From positions 18,049,501 to 18,113,500 of the forward strand of contig NC_088303.1 in assembly GCF_032854445.1 (NCBI RefSeq): 64,000 nucleotides of DNA. The letters are read 5' to 3'. The DNA comes from Liolophura sinensis (lineage: Eukaryota; Mollusca; Polyplacophora; Chitonida; Chitonidae). Within the stretch, counting starts at the first letter, position 1. Every line of letters begins with the position of its first letter. The notes under the pieces are model-generated. The model was given only the letters and a program-made list of their open reading frames with translations. It did no database searches and was not told the DNA's origin. A program made the position numbers and the translations under genes. Shown here in pieces: positions 1 through 12,000 of the stretch.

Positions 1-701
1 GCTTTGATAAACACACAAATCATGAAAGTATCGAAATGGGACAAAATAAAATGGTGAATTTTCAGTTTCCATATTACATATTTTGATTTTTTTATTATCC
101 TTTCACTCGCAAAATACAAAATTAAGTTGGTGTCACCTTAAGACAGCTTTTGCATGATTAGTGTTCATCAGTGTGCAAGAATTATTTTACTTGTATGAGA
201 GCAGAAAGATTTATGGGTGGAGAAAACCAGAGAGCACAGGTGTAAAACCACCACTTACTGCCATGTTCATGGTAAATCCCTTGACTTAACGCTCCTTTAG
301 AGCTTATGCTCATTTGATCAGGCACTCATTGTCAGCAAAGAGAACAATGCCTCAAACAAATGACCCAGTAAGGGCACTTTAGCTCCTATACTGGAAATCC
401 ATACTTTATGCTTCAATATTGAACTATTTGCCTAGTTTTTATATCAATACCTGCTTATGTTCAGACTGAGGAGTCACATATAATATTCTATGAGCATCGT
501 ATTGCTGGAAGAATCCTTAGATCTTGGAACACAAGACAAAACTATCCATCATACAGAAATGTTGAATTATTTAAGATTTCTTTTCTAATTCTCTTTCTCT
601 TACACTTTTTTGCATCTACGCTCCATACAGGACATAGGTGTTTTCTTGAACACAAATCTCTTCAAAAATTAACAGTAAATTTGGATGCATCCAGTACTTA
701 C
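1..701 (-). other. RPL14 intron 4 (continues off the left edge)
   Basis: Follows the exon 4 donor GTAAGT on the minus strand. I looked for the basic C-terminal exon of eL14 here and did not find it, and no snoRNA boxes flanked by a stem were seen. Confidence 0.6.
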
Positions 702-3700
702 TGCCTGCTTGGCCTTCATCAGTTTAAACCTGTCAAAGTCGGTGAGCTTTGTCCTCTGTAAATTAAAACAAGAGTGTCATGAAAAAACAAGATGTAAAAT
801 GTTTGAAAAACAGTACATGGTGAAAGCAGATGATCTGTTCACCTGTCAGATTAAGAATTGTCTTTCAGTTGATATTTCAGACGGCAATTCCTATCAACAA
901 AGGCTCATCATTTAGGTGAACAGTCAGCCAGGTACATTACCAACCTAAATAATGATTTGTATGCTTGGGGTTTAACACTGAACTTAATAATTTTTCACAT
1001 GATGACGAGGTGTCATTAGGTGCGTGTACATATACTTTGTATCTTCTTGTGTTTGTATACAGAACATGATGAGATAGTAGGCCATATGAGGAAGTCAAAC
1101 TGCCCATTTTGAAGGGTTACAGAATCAATGCTGATTGGCTCACCACCATTGAGGTCTGATTTCCCTGGCTGTAGCTTTGATCATGTTTCAATGATTGTAC
1201 AGTACCTAACATTTAGTTCAGCCTATGAGCCAGGATTTGAACACAGCTTATTTTACTCTGGTCTCATTGCCAGGGGCGGAAAGGGGATTGTGGGAGCAGG
1301 TAGAGACAGAAAGCTCTAAACACCCCCAAAGGTCAAAATTCAGGTGAGAAGTAAAAGCAGGGAGTTTAAAAAATAGCATTACAAATATATCTGATATAGG
1401 CTCGGTTCAACAGCGAGTGAGTGAGTGTTTGGGATTTAACGTAGTACTTAACAATTTTTCAGTCATATGACGACGAAGGAATCCTTAGAGTTCATGTAAT
1501 GTGTCTCCTTGTTGCAGTACGGATTTCCACCGCTCTTTTATCTAGTGCTGCTTCACTGAGACGCCTTACCAAAGGCAAGTAAGCCGCCCCGCCCGAGCCA
1601 TTATCCTGATACGCGTCAACCAGTCGATGCACTATCCCCATCATGCTGAACGCCAAGCGAGGAAGTTACAACTTCCTCTTTTAAGGTCTTAGATGTGACT
1701 TGAGCCAGGATTTGACCCTGGATCTACCGCTCCTGAAGCAGACACTCTACACACTGTGCCGGTCAACAGTAATGGATACTTTATTTCTACTGGATCTATA
1801 TATACTGTATTGCACCTAAACTTTGGAATGTAGAAATGCACTTTCCAACGCATGTAGAAGTCCTAAAATTACACATCTGATGTCAACAGTTAAACTTAAA
1901 GTTTTCTGATACGAAATGAATTAAACTTTACAAAAAACAACTCATAAATGGCACTATAAAGTGAATGAATCAATCAGAATCAAACAAAATGTGTCACTTA
2001 AAAAATATTACAGTAATAGTGTGTTGTCCACTGAAGGAAGCCCTGATTTCTTCTGCAATACCAGGAAAATGAAAGAACTTTCGCATGTCAGATTAGAGAT
2101 TGTCTTCAGTCTAGATCAGACGGCAATTCCTATCAACAAAGGCTCATCATCCATGTGAAAGTGCTATTATACACGACTGACAAAATATCCACTATAGTCT
2201 TCCTGTAACTTTCACTTCCATTTTCCAGTAAAAAGAGATCAGCTCGTGTAAGGACATGGTTACACAACAGCATGATTAACCAGATTGCCATGTGGCAGGA
2301 AAACTTACCTAATTGGATACAGTTGTATTAGATCATAGTAAAACAAAATTGTGTTTATCAACAATGTCAGAGTTATGTCAGAGTGACTAGTGTCCAAACT
2401 AAAAATCTGTTTTACGACACCACTGGCAGATATATGGAAGGTGAGGATTAAGGACGTGAAAACTATTGCACTTGACCAGATACCAGACAAATGTCTTCAT
2501 ACTAGAAACCAACACAAGACCTTGTGCATCTAATGTTTTTAATAGAAGGTGGCTGATCTGACTAATATCTGAATTCATGAAATTTTCTTGACATTGCAAA
2601 TGGTGTAAATGACACCATAATGGCAAAGGCATTTGTGACGTAGTGACACCATCAGACACAAATACAGCATTATGCACAAAATGTTATATCTTTGTACATG
2701 TCAAACCACCACACTAAGGCCTTCAGAAAAGATCCATAAAACTCAGGTGTCAACGTACCCTTTCCCGAGCTGCCAGTTTCTTTGCCCATGTTGTCTCTTC
2801 CCATTTCTGTGTGATCTCCTTGGCCTCCCATGCTTTCTTCACTGTGCCAGTACGTGCAGAGTGGAGAATTGGGATTTTGAACTTGGTTAAATTCAAGGCC
2901 TTGAAGTTCATACTTTTGCGTCCCACACCTGAGCAGGGTCCATCCACCAAAGCCTGTACAAAACATCATAAACAGGTGTCAAACACTACGATCTCAGCGT
3001 GCCGACAGGACTACTGTATGTGAATTTGAATATGAACTTTCTTTAACATCTTTCATTATCTGATTACGGTTTTATCGCCGAGCTTAAAAATTTTTTCGTT
3101 TAACCTTCAAATTAGTGAGCTGTGAAAGTTAAGGAGAGCCTAACAGTAACGACAAAGCCTTAGCCAAACAATGGGAGCTGGATTTCAACATCAGACCCTA
3201 TTGGTCAATGCCATGTTGTCTGCAGTGACAAGAGTGATTATGATTACTACAGCTGCATCTTCACTGAAAACCGATAATTAACCAAATTACCTGATAGCTG
3301 AAAGTAACTCCTTAGTCATACAAGAGATGTTAACAGAAAAATTTACCAGTCAGATTCAGAAATGTCATTCAGTTAAATTTCAGACGGCAATTCCTATCAA
3401 CAGATGTTCATCATCCTGGTGGTGTTCAGATTAAACATCAACCTTTTCAGAATATACTTTCAAAATATCAGCAAATCGTGCCTGAAGAATTATCAGGCAT
3501 TACATCCACCTTCACAAACCTTCCAGGGAATTATAGCACTCACCCTATTTTGGTCAATGACATCAACGATGACGCACAGTTTCCCTTCATCTGGGCCAAA
3601 GGCAATAAAGGCCACCCGGCCGATTTCCACAAGGCGTTCCAACACCTGTGCACAGAAAAGAATGGAATGAAAGAACAAAACACACTGTCAGCCATGAAAT

Positions 3701-5788
3701 CCAATCCTGTCAGTGGTGCCTGAAAAAAGTTCACACACAAATAACATAGATTATATTGAAAACACCAACTGGATAAAATGGGTTTTTAGATTTGTTGGCT
3801 ACGCCCCAAAAAGTCATTTGCAGGTCTGCAGTGATGTGTTACCTAGATATGTATTTGATTTTTGTATTGTCTAGCATGCTATAATTTCAGGTTACCAGGC
3901 ATAGTCTAGGTGATCCACTGAACAGCTCAGAATAATAAACAAGCAAAGTAACTCTTAAGAAATTCATTTTTATGACCTCAATATTTCAACTTTAAGTCAT
4001 ATTCGACTTTAATAAACTCAAAACACTGAGATCGTCAAAATGAATTTCTTTGCAATCACTTATTTATCAGGCCTAGTTCTCACAATTTCATACAATGTTC
4101 TTCACTTACCTAACCCCTTCCATGTTATCTCTCACTTCTTACTTATTAATAATTACTTTAATAGTACCTACATGTGTAAGGCCATGACACTAAAACTATA
4201 AATCAATGAAAGCTTTCACGTGTCAGATTAGAGATTGTCTTCAGCCTAGATCAGACGGCAATTCCTATCAACAAAGGCTCATCATTCACGTGAATCTTTC
4301 CTTTATACACTCTAGGTGTTTTACCTAAAGCGACAGATTCTCAAGAAAAAATATGAGAGATTGTCTTTGACAATTTTTGTGTCACTGGGCCCTATGCATT
4401 TTGTTTTGACTATAGTTAAGAATCGGTTGCTACCATGTGTTGCAGGATGTTAATTCACTAAGAAATCTGCATTTCACAGCACCCGATTCTTTACTTGTGC
4501 CATTGTTTTCCCATTATAGTTGTATTCTTCATCTTGTAGATTCCCCGTTGAGTAACTGAGCGCTTGGGGTTTAATGTCGAACTTAACAATTTTCAATCAT
4601 ATGTCGACGAAGGAATCCTTAGAGTTCATGTAATGTGCCTCCTTGTTGCAGGACGGATTTCCACCGCTCTATTATCTAGTGCTGCTTCACTAAGACGCCT
4701 TACTGAACGAAAGTAAGCAGTCCCGCCCGAGCCATTATACCGATAACCAGTGTCAACCAGTCATTGCACTTTCCCTTTCATGCTGAACGCCAAGCAAGAA
4801 AGTTACAACTGCCGCATTTTAAGGTCTTGGGTGTGACTCGACCCAGGATTGACACTGGATCTACCGGTCCGGAAGCAGACGCTCTACCACCAAGATCCCC
4901 GTCGAAGTCACATATCTGCTGATCTGTATCTAATTTGTATCTTTGTTTATACTGGATATAGCACAACAATGACACAACATAGATGATCAGTAACACAACT
5001 AAAACTGACCAAATCATCTGCTAAAGACATGGCAAAGTATGTAAGTGAAACGTCCACATCTTTTCCTATTTCCCATATACATATATACATGCTGCAATTT
5101 GCAAGAGAATTGATCTAATCCCCGTGCCAGGTCAAAATCTGTATCTTACTGCAAAAGTATGCACAAGCCAGAAGTATAAACGACAGAATGATTTGGATAG
5201 CATCGGACGAGGAAATGTGTGTCAACAATGAAAGCGCGCATTGCTTCGAGTCTATTCTATACAGTAGATACCTAAAGGTGGGGTTGCAGGCCGACGTTTT
5301 CAACCTTTCCTTTATGAAAGGCTTATGGCAGAGGGTATGGCATAGTGTATAGCATAACACTATCTACTGATCTCATACAACTCGCAAGACCCTTTGGTTC
5401 TATTTCTAGGCATAGTTCTGGAGCTAGTTAACACTCATCGAAGAGAGCAGTGCCTGTCAACTGTTCAAGGGTTCTTGCTCACTGTACTCAATTTGTACTC
5501 GTATACATTATTCTGACAATGCCGGAAAAGTCCGAAATGTGTTTAAGGGGAAAAAAAAAGGTAGGAAATGTATTTAGCATGTGCACGTGTCTGCCAGCCA
5601 TTCGGACTGTATGGAAACAAAACGCCATCATAAATAAGTCCACTGTTCCTTGAGCAAACAATTTTAATTCCCAAATGTTCAAAATAACCCAAACTTTGAC
5701 GTGAGCCCGTGTTCACTCGATTTTCATTATTGTTTTGCTTCACAAAAGCCAATTTTCAGACGTTCACGTGTGGACATATCCTCACCAT
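702..5788 (-). CDS. RPL14: Ribosomal protein L14 (eL14), 5' part of gene, 3' end off window
   Basis: Structural protein of the large ribosomal subunit. Four coding exons on the minus strand: exon 1 holds the 5' UTR and only the ATG (5788-5786, then donor GTGAGG); exon 2 is 3645-3544 (34 codons); exon 3 is 2953-2759 (65 codons); exon 4 is 755-702 (18 codons). All junctions are phase 0, giving 118 codons so far. Exon 2 reads [18 protein letters not shown] then VIDQNR, the KOW-like N-terminus of eL14, and the first 35 residues match the length I remember for human RPL14. Exon 3 starts [17 protein letters not shown] and exon 4 carries [16 protein letters not shown] pyrimidine run (CCTTCCTTTTC, about 5814-5804) marks a TOP-type transcription start, giving a 5' UTR of about 26 nt. 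The basic C-terminal exon(s) must lie left of base 1. The introns host four C/D snoRNAs and two SINEs. Identification is confident. Confidence 0.95.
835..923 (-). ncRNA. C/D box snoRNA copy 1, RPL14 intron 3
   Basis: On the minus strand this unit has a perfect 10-bp terminal stem (914-923 with 835-844), a C box ATGATGA (905-911), a D' box CTGA (877-880), a C'-like box CTGAAAGA and a D box CTGA (846-849). That is the full C-guide-D'-C'-guide-D order of a box C/D 2'-O-methylation guide RNA. It ends 80 nt upstream of RPL14 exon 4, the usual distance for intron-processed snoRNAs. The guide before D' is shared with the three other RPL14 copies. The target is not identified. Box assignment comes from the sequence; function is inferred. 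Confidence 0.8.
962..1012 (-). mobile_element. SINE family B tail fragment next to snoRNA copy 1
   Basis: CTTGGGGTTTAACACTGAAC then TTTTTCACATGATGACGA is the minus-strand tail of family B. It lies about 40 bp 5' of snoRNA copy 1 in transcript order. Confidence 0.7.
1414..1762 (-). mobile_element. Full-length tRNA-derived SINE, family B, RPL14 intron 3
   Basis: Read on the minus strand, a tRNA-like head is followed by a B-box-like GGGTCAAATCCTGG, a body with the perfect hairpin GAGGAAGTTGTAACTTCCTC, and the tail CATATGACTGAAAAATTG...GTTAAATCCCAAACACTCA. It is flanked by TCAACAG duplications (1407-1413 and 1763-1769). Confidence 0.85.
2078..2161 (-). ncRNA. C/D box snoRNA copy 2, RPL14 intron 3
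   Basis: Second C/D unit in the same intron as copy 1. C box ATGATGA at 2144-2150, D' CTGA at 2116-2119, C'-like CTGAAGA, D CTGA at 2088-2091. The terminal stem is 10 bp with one mismatch (2152-2161 with 2078-2087). Its second guide (CAATCTCTAAT) is identical to that of copy 4 and differs from copies 1 and 3. Two snoRNAs in one intron is unusual in animals, so one may be processed less efficiently. Confidence 0.78.
3345..3420 (-). ncRNA. C/D box snoRNA copy 3, RPL14 intron 2
   Basis: C box ATGATGA at 3408-3414, D' CTGA at 3380-3383, C'-like CTGAATGA, D CTGA at 3350-3353, with a short terminal stem ACCAG/CTGGT (3345-3349 with 3416-3420). This is the most diverged of the four copies: CATCTGTTG replaces the usual CCTTTGTTG next to the C box, and the second guide is CATTTCTGAAT. 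The D'-side guide is unchanged. It lies in the intron between RPL14 exons 2 and 3, about 390 nt before the acceptor. Confidence 0.72.
4215..4294 (-). ncRNA. C/D box snoRNA copy 4, RPL14 intron 1
   Basis: C box ATGATGA at 4279-4285, D' CTGA at 4251-4254, C'-like CTGAAGA, D CTGA at 4223-4226, with a perfect 8-bp terminal stem TTCACGTG/CACGTGAA (4215-4222 with 4287-4294). Both guide regions match copy 2, so these two are the closest pair. It lies in RPL14 intron 1, about 570 nt upstream of the exon 2 acceptor. Confidence 0.8.
4553..4892 (-). mobile_element. Full-length tRNA-derived SINE, family B, RPL14 intron 1
   Basis: Same element as at 1414-1762. The head shows A box TGGTAGAGCGTCTGC and B box GGGTCGAGTCAC, and the tail ends GTTAAACCCCAAGCGCTCA. 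A diverged duplication of about 14 bp (AGATTCCCCGTTGA and AGATCCCCGTCGAA) flanks it. Confidence 0.85.
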
Positions 5789-6076
5789 GGTCAAATTGTG
5801 GCCGAAAAGGAAGGTGCAGGATGTGACGTCACTCGAGAAGCCATGTGGGATAAAGGTACGAACATTTTTGTGTTCCGGCGTATAAACAATACCTAAAACG
5901 TACATTAATTGTGTCAGACTAATTGGTTTTGTTCATGTTTTCCTTTCAGTTATGATTTCCAAAAGTATACGTCATAAAATACAAAATTGTCTTCAAATAA
6001 ATGTACGAGTCATTACACAAGGTTCCGTTAATTTCTTGGCACAGTTGTGCAAAGAAAAAAGTCGTCTGCAAGAGCC
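5789..6076. promoter_or_regulatory. Bidirectional RPL14/LDHD promoter and 5' UTRs
   Basis: The two start codons face away from each other with 288 bp between. The stretch holds a perfect CRE palindrome TGACGTCA (5824-5831) about 10 bp upstream of the RPL14 TOP start, followed by CTCGAG (5833-5838). An E-box CACGTG (5765-5770) lies just inside RPL14 intron 1. There is no TATA box in a useful place on either side. The LDHD transcription start is not visible; the rest of this interval is presumably its 5' UTR. Confidence 0.7.
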
Positions 6077-9000
6077 ATGCTTAAACTTAGGAATATTTTT
6101 CGACGCAGTTCTGCGTTGAAAACCTTCACTTTGGGTGTTGCAAGATGTCTTCAGCACACAGAGGTCAGTGCAAGTCATAATTTCTGAAATTTAAGCTTGA
6201 TATGTGGTAAATCGCTAGGTAAATCCTGTGGCAAAGTTGTTGATAATGACAACTGAGAAAACTCATCATGAAATAGCCGACATTGTCAAAGTAATGAACT
6301 GTTAATATCTCGCTTAAAGGGGAACTGCGGTATTTTTAATTTTCGCACAGATTGTTATCATCAGGCTTCTCCTGTTAGTGTATAAGATTGTGGATGTTTT
6401 CTTTGTGAAAATAAGTCATGAAGTACCGGTTTTGTTTGGCGAAATTTTGCTCGGCCATCCTTTGCCCCATACTAACGTCAGAGCGCGCAACATTGGAAAA
6501 CCTGATGCAGTTATCTGTCCTTGTTGGAAAAAAAAAGGCCATGTCGAGGCTGGCAGTACGACAGGCAATCATTACTGATCGACGTTGTACTTGCAATGAA
6601 GCCATTATAATCAACAGAGAGAAAGTTAAAGTGCTACTTCAGTCTCAAGAAACCAGGATGAAAATACTACGTTAAACCCCAAGAATACATACATACAATT
6701 CATTATTTAGATTGGTAATATAGCTGATTGACTTTTCACCTGAATGATTAACCTTTGCTCATAGGAATTACCGTTCAAAATATCAACTGAAAGACAATTC
6801 TTAAATAGAATTTTTGAAGAATTATTTCAACATCATTTGGAGACATACAGCATCCCCAGGCCTTAACAGGATATAAATTTGACGTTACTGTCAACTATAG
6901 TATTCATATTGCCATTGGCTTTATTTCACTCTCTTAACCCAGCCCCTAACATATTTACACCTCAGAATAAGCTATTCCATCATTGTGCATACCACTTTCC
7001 AGTAGTAACATAATACCACAATTTTTATGAATAAGCACTCCATATACCTCTCGCTAGTCAAATGCTCATCATAACGTTTATTCTCATCACCCTACAATGT
7101 ACCCTGTGACGTCAAAGCTCAGGACTGTTACAACCGTTCGATACACTATATTTTGTTGCTGCGCTTCCCTTGCTATGTGATGTGTTACTGTATATATGAC
7201 CAGTCGTAAACCAGATGTCTTTGTAATGCACCTGATGTCACTTACAGAGCTTGCAGAAGACATAAAGGAACCAGACAGCTGTATCATGCTACCTGTCAAA
7301 ATGTTAAGCAACTATTTTTGATTTGTTTTACTATAACATGGTAATCTGTAAACAGTTTCACAAATAGTTATTTATATCATATTTATTTATTTGATTGATC
7401 TGTTACGCTGTGCTCAAGAATATGCTTAGAGTAAAAAAACATTGCATCTCGTATTTCATTTTACCTCCTGTGGCAGCACCACGAATCAGATTTACATGTT
7501 TGCAACTGATAAACATGTCATCAGATATACCAGTATAATACTGTTGCACAGAGCAGTGATTTACATGTAACTATAAGTTCTGGTATAACAGGTAACTATG
7601 ATTGTGTACCTAAAAATAATCGCAAAGAAGGCGAGTTATTTACAATGAGGAAGCCAATGAAGGCACAATGAACTATAAATTAAAACAGTTATCTGTGTTG
7701 GTCATGTACAATTTGAATCATTAGTTTACATACACATATGTTCTGATATGTGAAAAGAACATTTGAAGTTGCATTGTTACATCTGGCGTTGTTACATCTG
7801 AGGAAATAATGAACTTTGCTCACAATGGCAGATAACAAATGTAGATTATACAGTGTTGCCATATTGGATATTTCTTGTAGCAAAATTCACTTTATCTAAC
7901 ATCTGAAACAGTTATTTGATGACCCATTCTATGTAGGCGTATGATGGAGTAAAACACCTATTAGATAAATAAATAATTGTAGACCTGTGACAAGTTTGCT
8001 TTTCACACATCTACAGTGTATATAACCTTTATTGTGCCTTGTTTTGACTTCCTTCCCTAAAACCATAACTTGCCCTCATTGCATTTTCGTGCAATAATTT
8101 TTCGAGATTATGTGGTAGATGTAAAGTATAGAATCGATCAATGCAGTTGGGAGAGCTGGGAAAATCCCCCCCCCCCATCTCCTCACAAATACTATCTTAT
8201 TCTTTATGAAATATACACAAATCTGGACCTCATCCTCTACTGACAATGAATGTTACCCTTAGCCATATTTTGAAGTGTTCAATTCTAGCCACAGGCATGG
8301 AATTTCAAGATTCCTTCACTCTCATTGTTCGTGGGGCTTTTGTGACTGGTCAGTCACAGAAGCAGAGTTAGTTCCATATCGTTGGTATTTAAAAGTTATC
8401 ATGCTGCAGTTTTGTTGAGAGTTACTGACAGTGTCACAATGAATACCAGAACTTTAAAATGTTGCAGAAAAATTAACCCTGTTTAATACCACAGCTTCAC
8501 AAGAAAACGAAAAAAAAAAAAGAAAAAAAAACTAGAAAAACAAACAAAGACATTGAATTTCCATGTTATATTATGGTTCAGAGGAACGTGGACCTGTATT
8601 GAAGTGGTGCAAAAAATGTGGGTAGAGTAGTAGATATAGCATCTTAGATAAATTGCGGTGTCAGCATTTCTTTGTTTATATATGCTAAAGCATTTTCTTG
8701 CATCTCTCTTGTAGGCAGCCTCTGCACCAAACAGAATATCCTCATCAGTTGTGGAATCACTTGCAGCAGTTGTTGGGGAGAAACAGGTGTCATCTGCTGT
8801 GGCAATTAGAGATCAGCATAGCCATGATGAGTCACATCACAGGTGATCTGCAATTAATGAATATTATGTCAGAGTTCTGAAATTCATTCAGTTTAAATCA
8901 TAATTTTGCTTTGCTTTGTTTAGCTTAAATATGAAAAAAGATTAGGTCAAGACCTTGTCTTTTTCTGTTCTATTTTTAGATTTTCATTAAAAATAGAAAT

Positions 9001-12000
9001 AAATCTTAAAGTATAAGTTTATTATTTATCTGTAATTAGATGCAGCTTTAGAAGTTTGTTAGGTTGGTAGTCCACAATCTGAGAATCTCACAATGTATTT
9101 GCTATACATGTAGATCATAATTCATAGTTTATGTGAAACAACTTTGTTGTGCCTTGAAGATATAGTTATCTGTCTAGCCTGCCTTACTTATTTTGTATGA
9201 TATGAAGTTATGTCTGTGGCTACCTTCATATCTGTTCACAGTATGATATTGTCAGGTAGTGTGTTTGCATTACTGTGACCTAATGATCTACATCAGAAGT
9301 TCAGAGGTTGTAATCTTAGACCCAAAACTTCATCTTATGTTACATGGTCAGGTGAAAGAGATTTAACCATGTACGTGTAGTGCTACCTACACGCCCCTGG
9401 CTATTTGGTGTTTAGAGACATTGAATCTCCCTCTGCTGCTATAAGTGTTAATAGACTTCAATTCAATATATAAATGACTAAAGTATTTATCTTAAAATTG
9501 ATTCTATGCACAAAAGAGACGTGGAGGTCGTGCATTTGGTAATTTACTATGATTTAATCCACATTCAGGCATCAACAGTAACACTCCCTTATTATATTTT
9601 TTACATGTCAGCAAAACCTGAGCTCAATACATGCAGTACTTCTTGAGATACCAAACCAAACATTAACCTTAACATTGATTATATTATGCACAAGACAACA
9701 TGGGTTGAAGTTTGTAATTTAAGGTAATAAGTTCATCAAAGTACATCAACTATAGAACATCTCCCTCACATTTTTGTGCTTTACATGTATACATGTATTG
9801 GGGTCATTCAATACATGAAGTACTTTTCAGATACCACCCGTAACATTTACCTTTTATTAGATGACTTTCATTGTTACTGGACACCAACACTGGGGATATA
9901 CAAATGATAGTAGCTAAGTATGTGCATATTCATTGGGAACATCCCAACTGATCCTCCAAAAAAGGGCCGTACTCAAAGTTTCTGATGGGGTTTTAATAAG
10001 ATGGTCTTTTTTCTTAATGTTTGTTTAACATCCTTATCCTTTTCATATAAAACCAGAGTGTTAAAAAAAAAATATCTACCGACCTTCAGCCGCTTACCCT
10101 ATTTTTTCTGATGGTATCAGATTATGCTAACAAGGTGTTTTGTAAGGATAACCTGACCTGAAAAAGTGTTGTGATTGTTAACATATTGTCAAAGTATAAA
10201 ATCTAGCCCTTGCTTGCAGCAGTTTCACATATATGATGACCATTTTGGAACATTAATGGCAATCCCTTGTCTTTCTTAAGCGATACCTGAAATGTAATTG
10301 TTTTGAACTAATTTGGTTTGTGACATCATCTGACATGTATGGATACAAGAAGTATTTCAGTTTTCGTATTACAATGTTCAAATGGCTTTAAAGGTAATGC
10401 TCTTTGTTTATCTCGAGTGCTTTATCATATTTTACTTTATGCTACTTCAGGTGTTTGCTATCTGACCAGATTTATACCCATTCGTAAAACTTAAAGGTTT
10501 TCAAATGTAGATACATTAGTCTCATACTGTTAATTCTGATTCATCTGCAGTTGGTACTTGCCAGACTTGGTTGTTTTTCCGAAAACTGTGGAAGAAGTCA
10601 GTCAGGTGGCACGAATATGTTATGACAATGAGCTGCCAATCATCCCATTTGGCTCCGGAACCGGTCTTGAGGGAGGAGTCAATGCTGAAGTTGTGAGTAG
10701 ACCAGTTAAGCTGTTCACATATATCTAAATGTTAAACATATTCTTTCAGAAAGAAAATTTAACATTTAATTTTGTATATGAATTTTTGCAATTAATTGCA
10801 TTGTCAGATTATGGTTAGTGTTAATGTAGTTAAAAGACTTGTCATTTTGAATGTGTTTTATTAGAGTATGCTTTGTAGAACTGTATTGTTAGGTTTTGCT
10901 TTTTATGGGCAGGGTGGTGTGTGCATTGACTTGAACAAAATGGACCGAATCCTGTCTGTTCACCCTGAGGACTTTGACTGTACCGTGGAGGCAGGAGTAT
11001 TAAGGAAGACCCTCAATAATTACCTGCGTGACACTGGTCTCTGGTTTCCTATAGGTTAGTGCTACGAATACTCTCATATCTTAGTCTTTGCGCATGTTAC
11101 ATTGTTGAGTCTGAGGGGTTTTTTTCAGGGTCGACTCAGGGATTGCAATTGTTTATGATAATGGGTTTATTAAATAGTTTATAATGGCTACCTAAATTTA
11201 GATAAAAGAAAGATTCTGCACTGACTGCTGGGGACTTACGAAAACTGTAGTTTAGAGCCGTTTTTAAGCCCCAAAAGAAAACTGAACATTTAAGCACTTT
11301 TGTTCTTTTATATGTTAATTCATATCATATACTCCATATTAAGAAATAAGAACAAGCATTTCATGTATTCTTTAAGAATGTGTGACTAAATATTACTTAA
11401 ATTAAGTAATTAGTTTAGACTACATCATTTCAGTATTTTCTTACATTTGATGCATGGGGCGTCCGTGTCCAAGGCGATTAGCCTGCCAGCAGTTTCCTCC
11501 TGCCATAATGCTGGCCGCTGTCATATAAGTGAAATATTCTTGAACACGGCATAAAACATCAATCAAATAAATAAATCAGATTAATTCATTTGGTGCAGAT
11601 GATTATAGTGGCCTCCGTTGCCAAGTTTTTAGCATGGTAGCACTGCACAGTGACTCAGAAGCCTCTCACCAATGCGGTGGCTGCAAGTTCAAGTTCAGTT
11701 CATGCTGGATTCCTTTCCGATGGAGGGGTTTGTGAGAAGGTCTGTCAGCAACCTGAGGATGATATGTGTTGGTCTCTAAACTTTAAATTATTTCACGGCA
11801 TTTTTCTGTTCGGACTGTTTTTCTGAACTTCATCAAATGGTGAATCAGTCCGGAAAACCTTTGTTTTGTGCCAATACTTGGAGAAAATATTGAAGGAAAA
11901 ATAGTAATTCCTAGATGTTAATTTCAGTGATAACAGTTCAGTTAGAATATTTTTGCATGTTAAATCATGTTTGTGAAATGAACTGTATATATTTTCAGAC

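Noticed and set aside
60-690. Search for the last RPL14 exon (RNRII-type sequence and lysine-rich tail)
   Set aside because: No acceptor followed by a matching basic frame was found; the exon is presumed to be left of the window.
1414-4892. tRNA genes suggested by A/B boxes
   Set aside because: The tRNA-like heads belong to SINEs with bodies, tails and target duplications; no intact cloverleaf was found anywhere in the window.
5787-5858. ATG on the plus strand (MVKLWPKRK...) ending at a GTACGA donor, considered as LDHD exon 1
   Set aside because: The region is better explained as the antisense of RPL14 exon 1 and its promoter; the 6077-6163 exon gives a proper mitochondrial presequence and correct phase.
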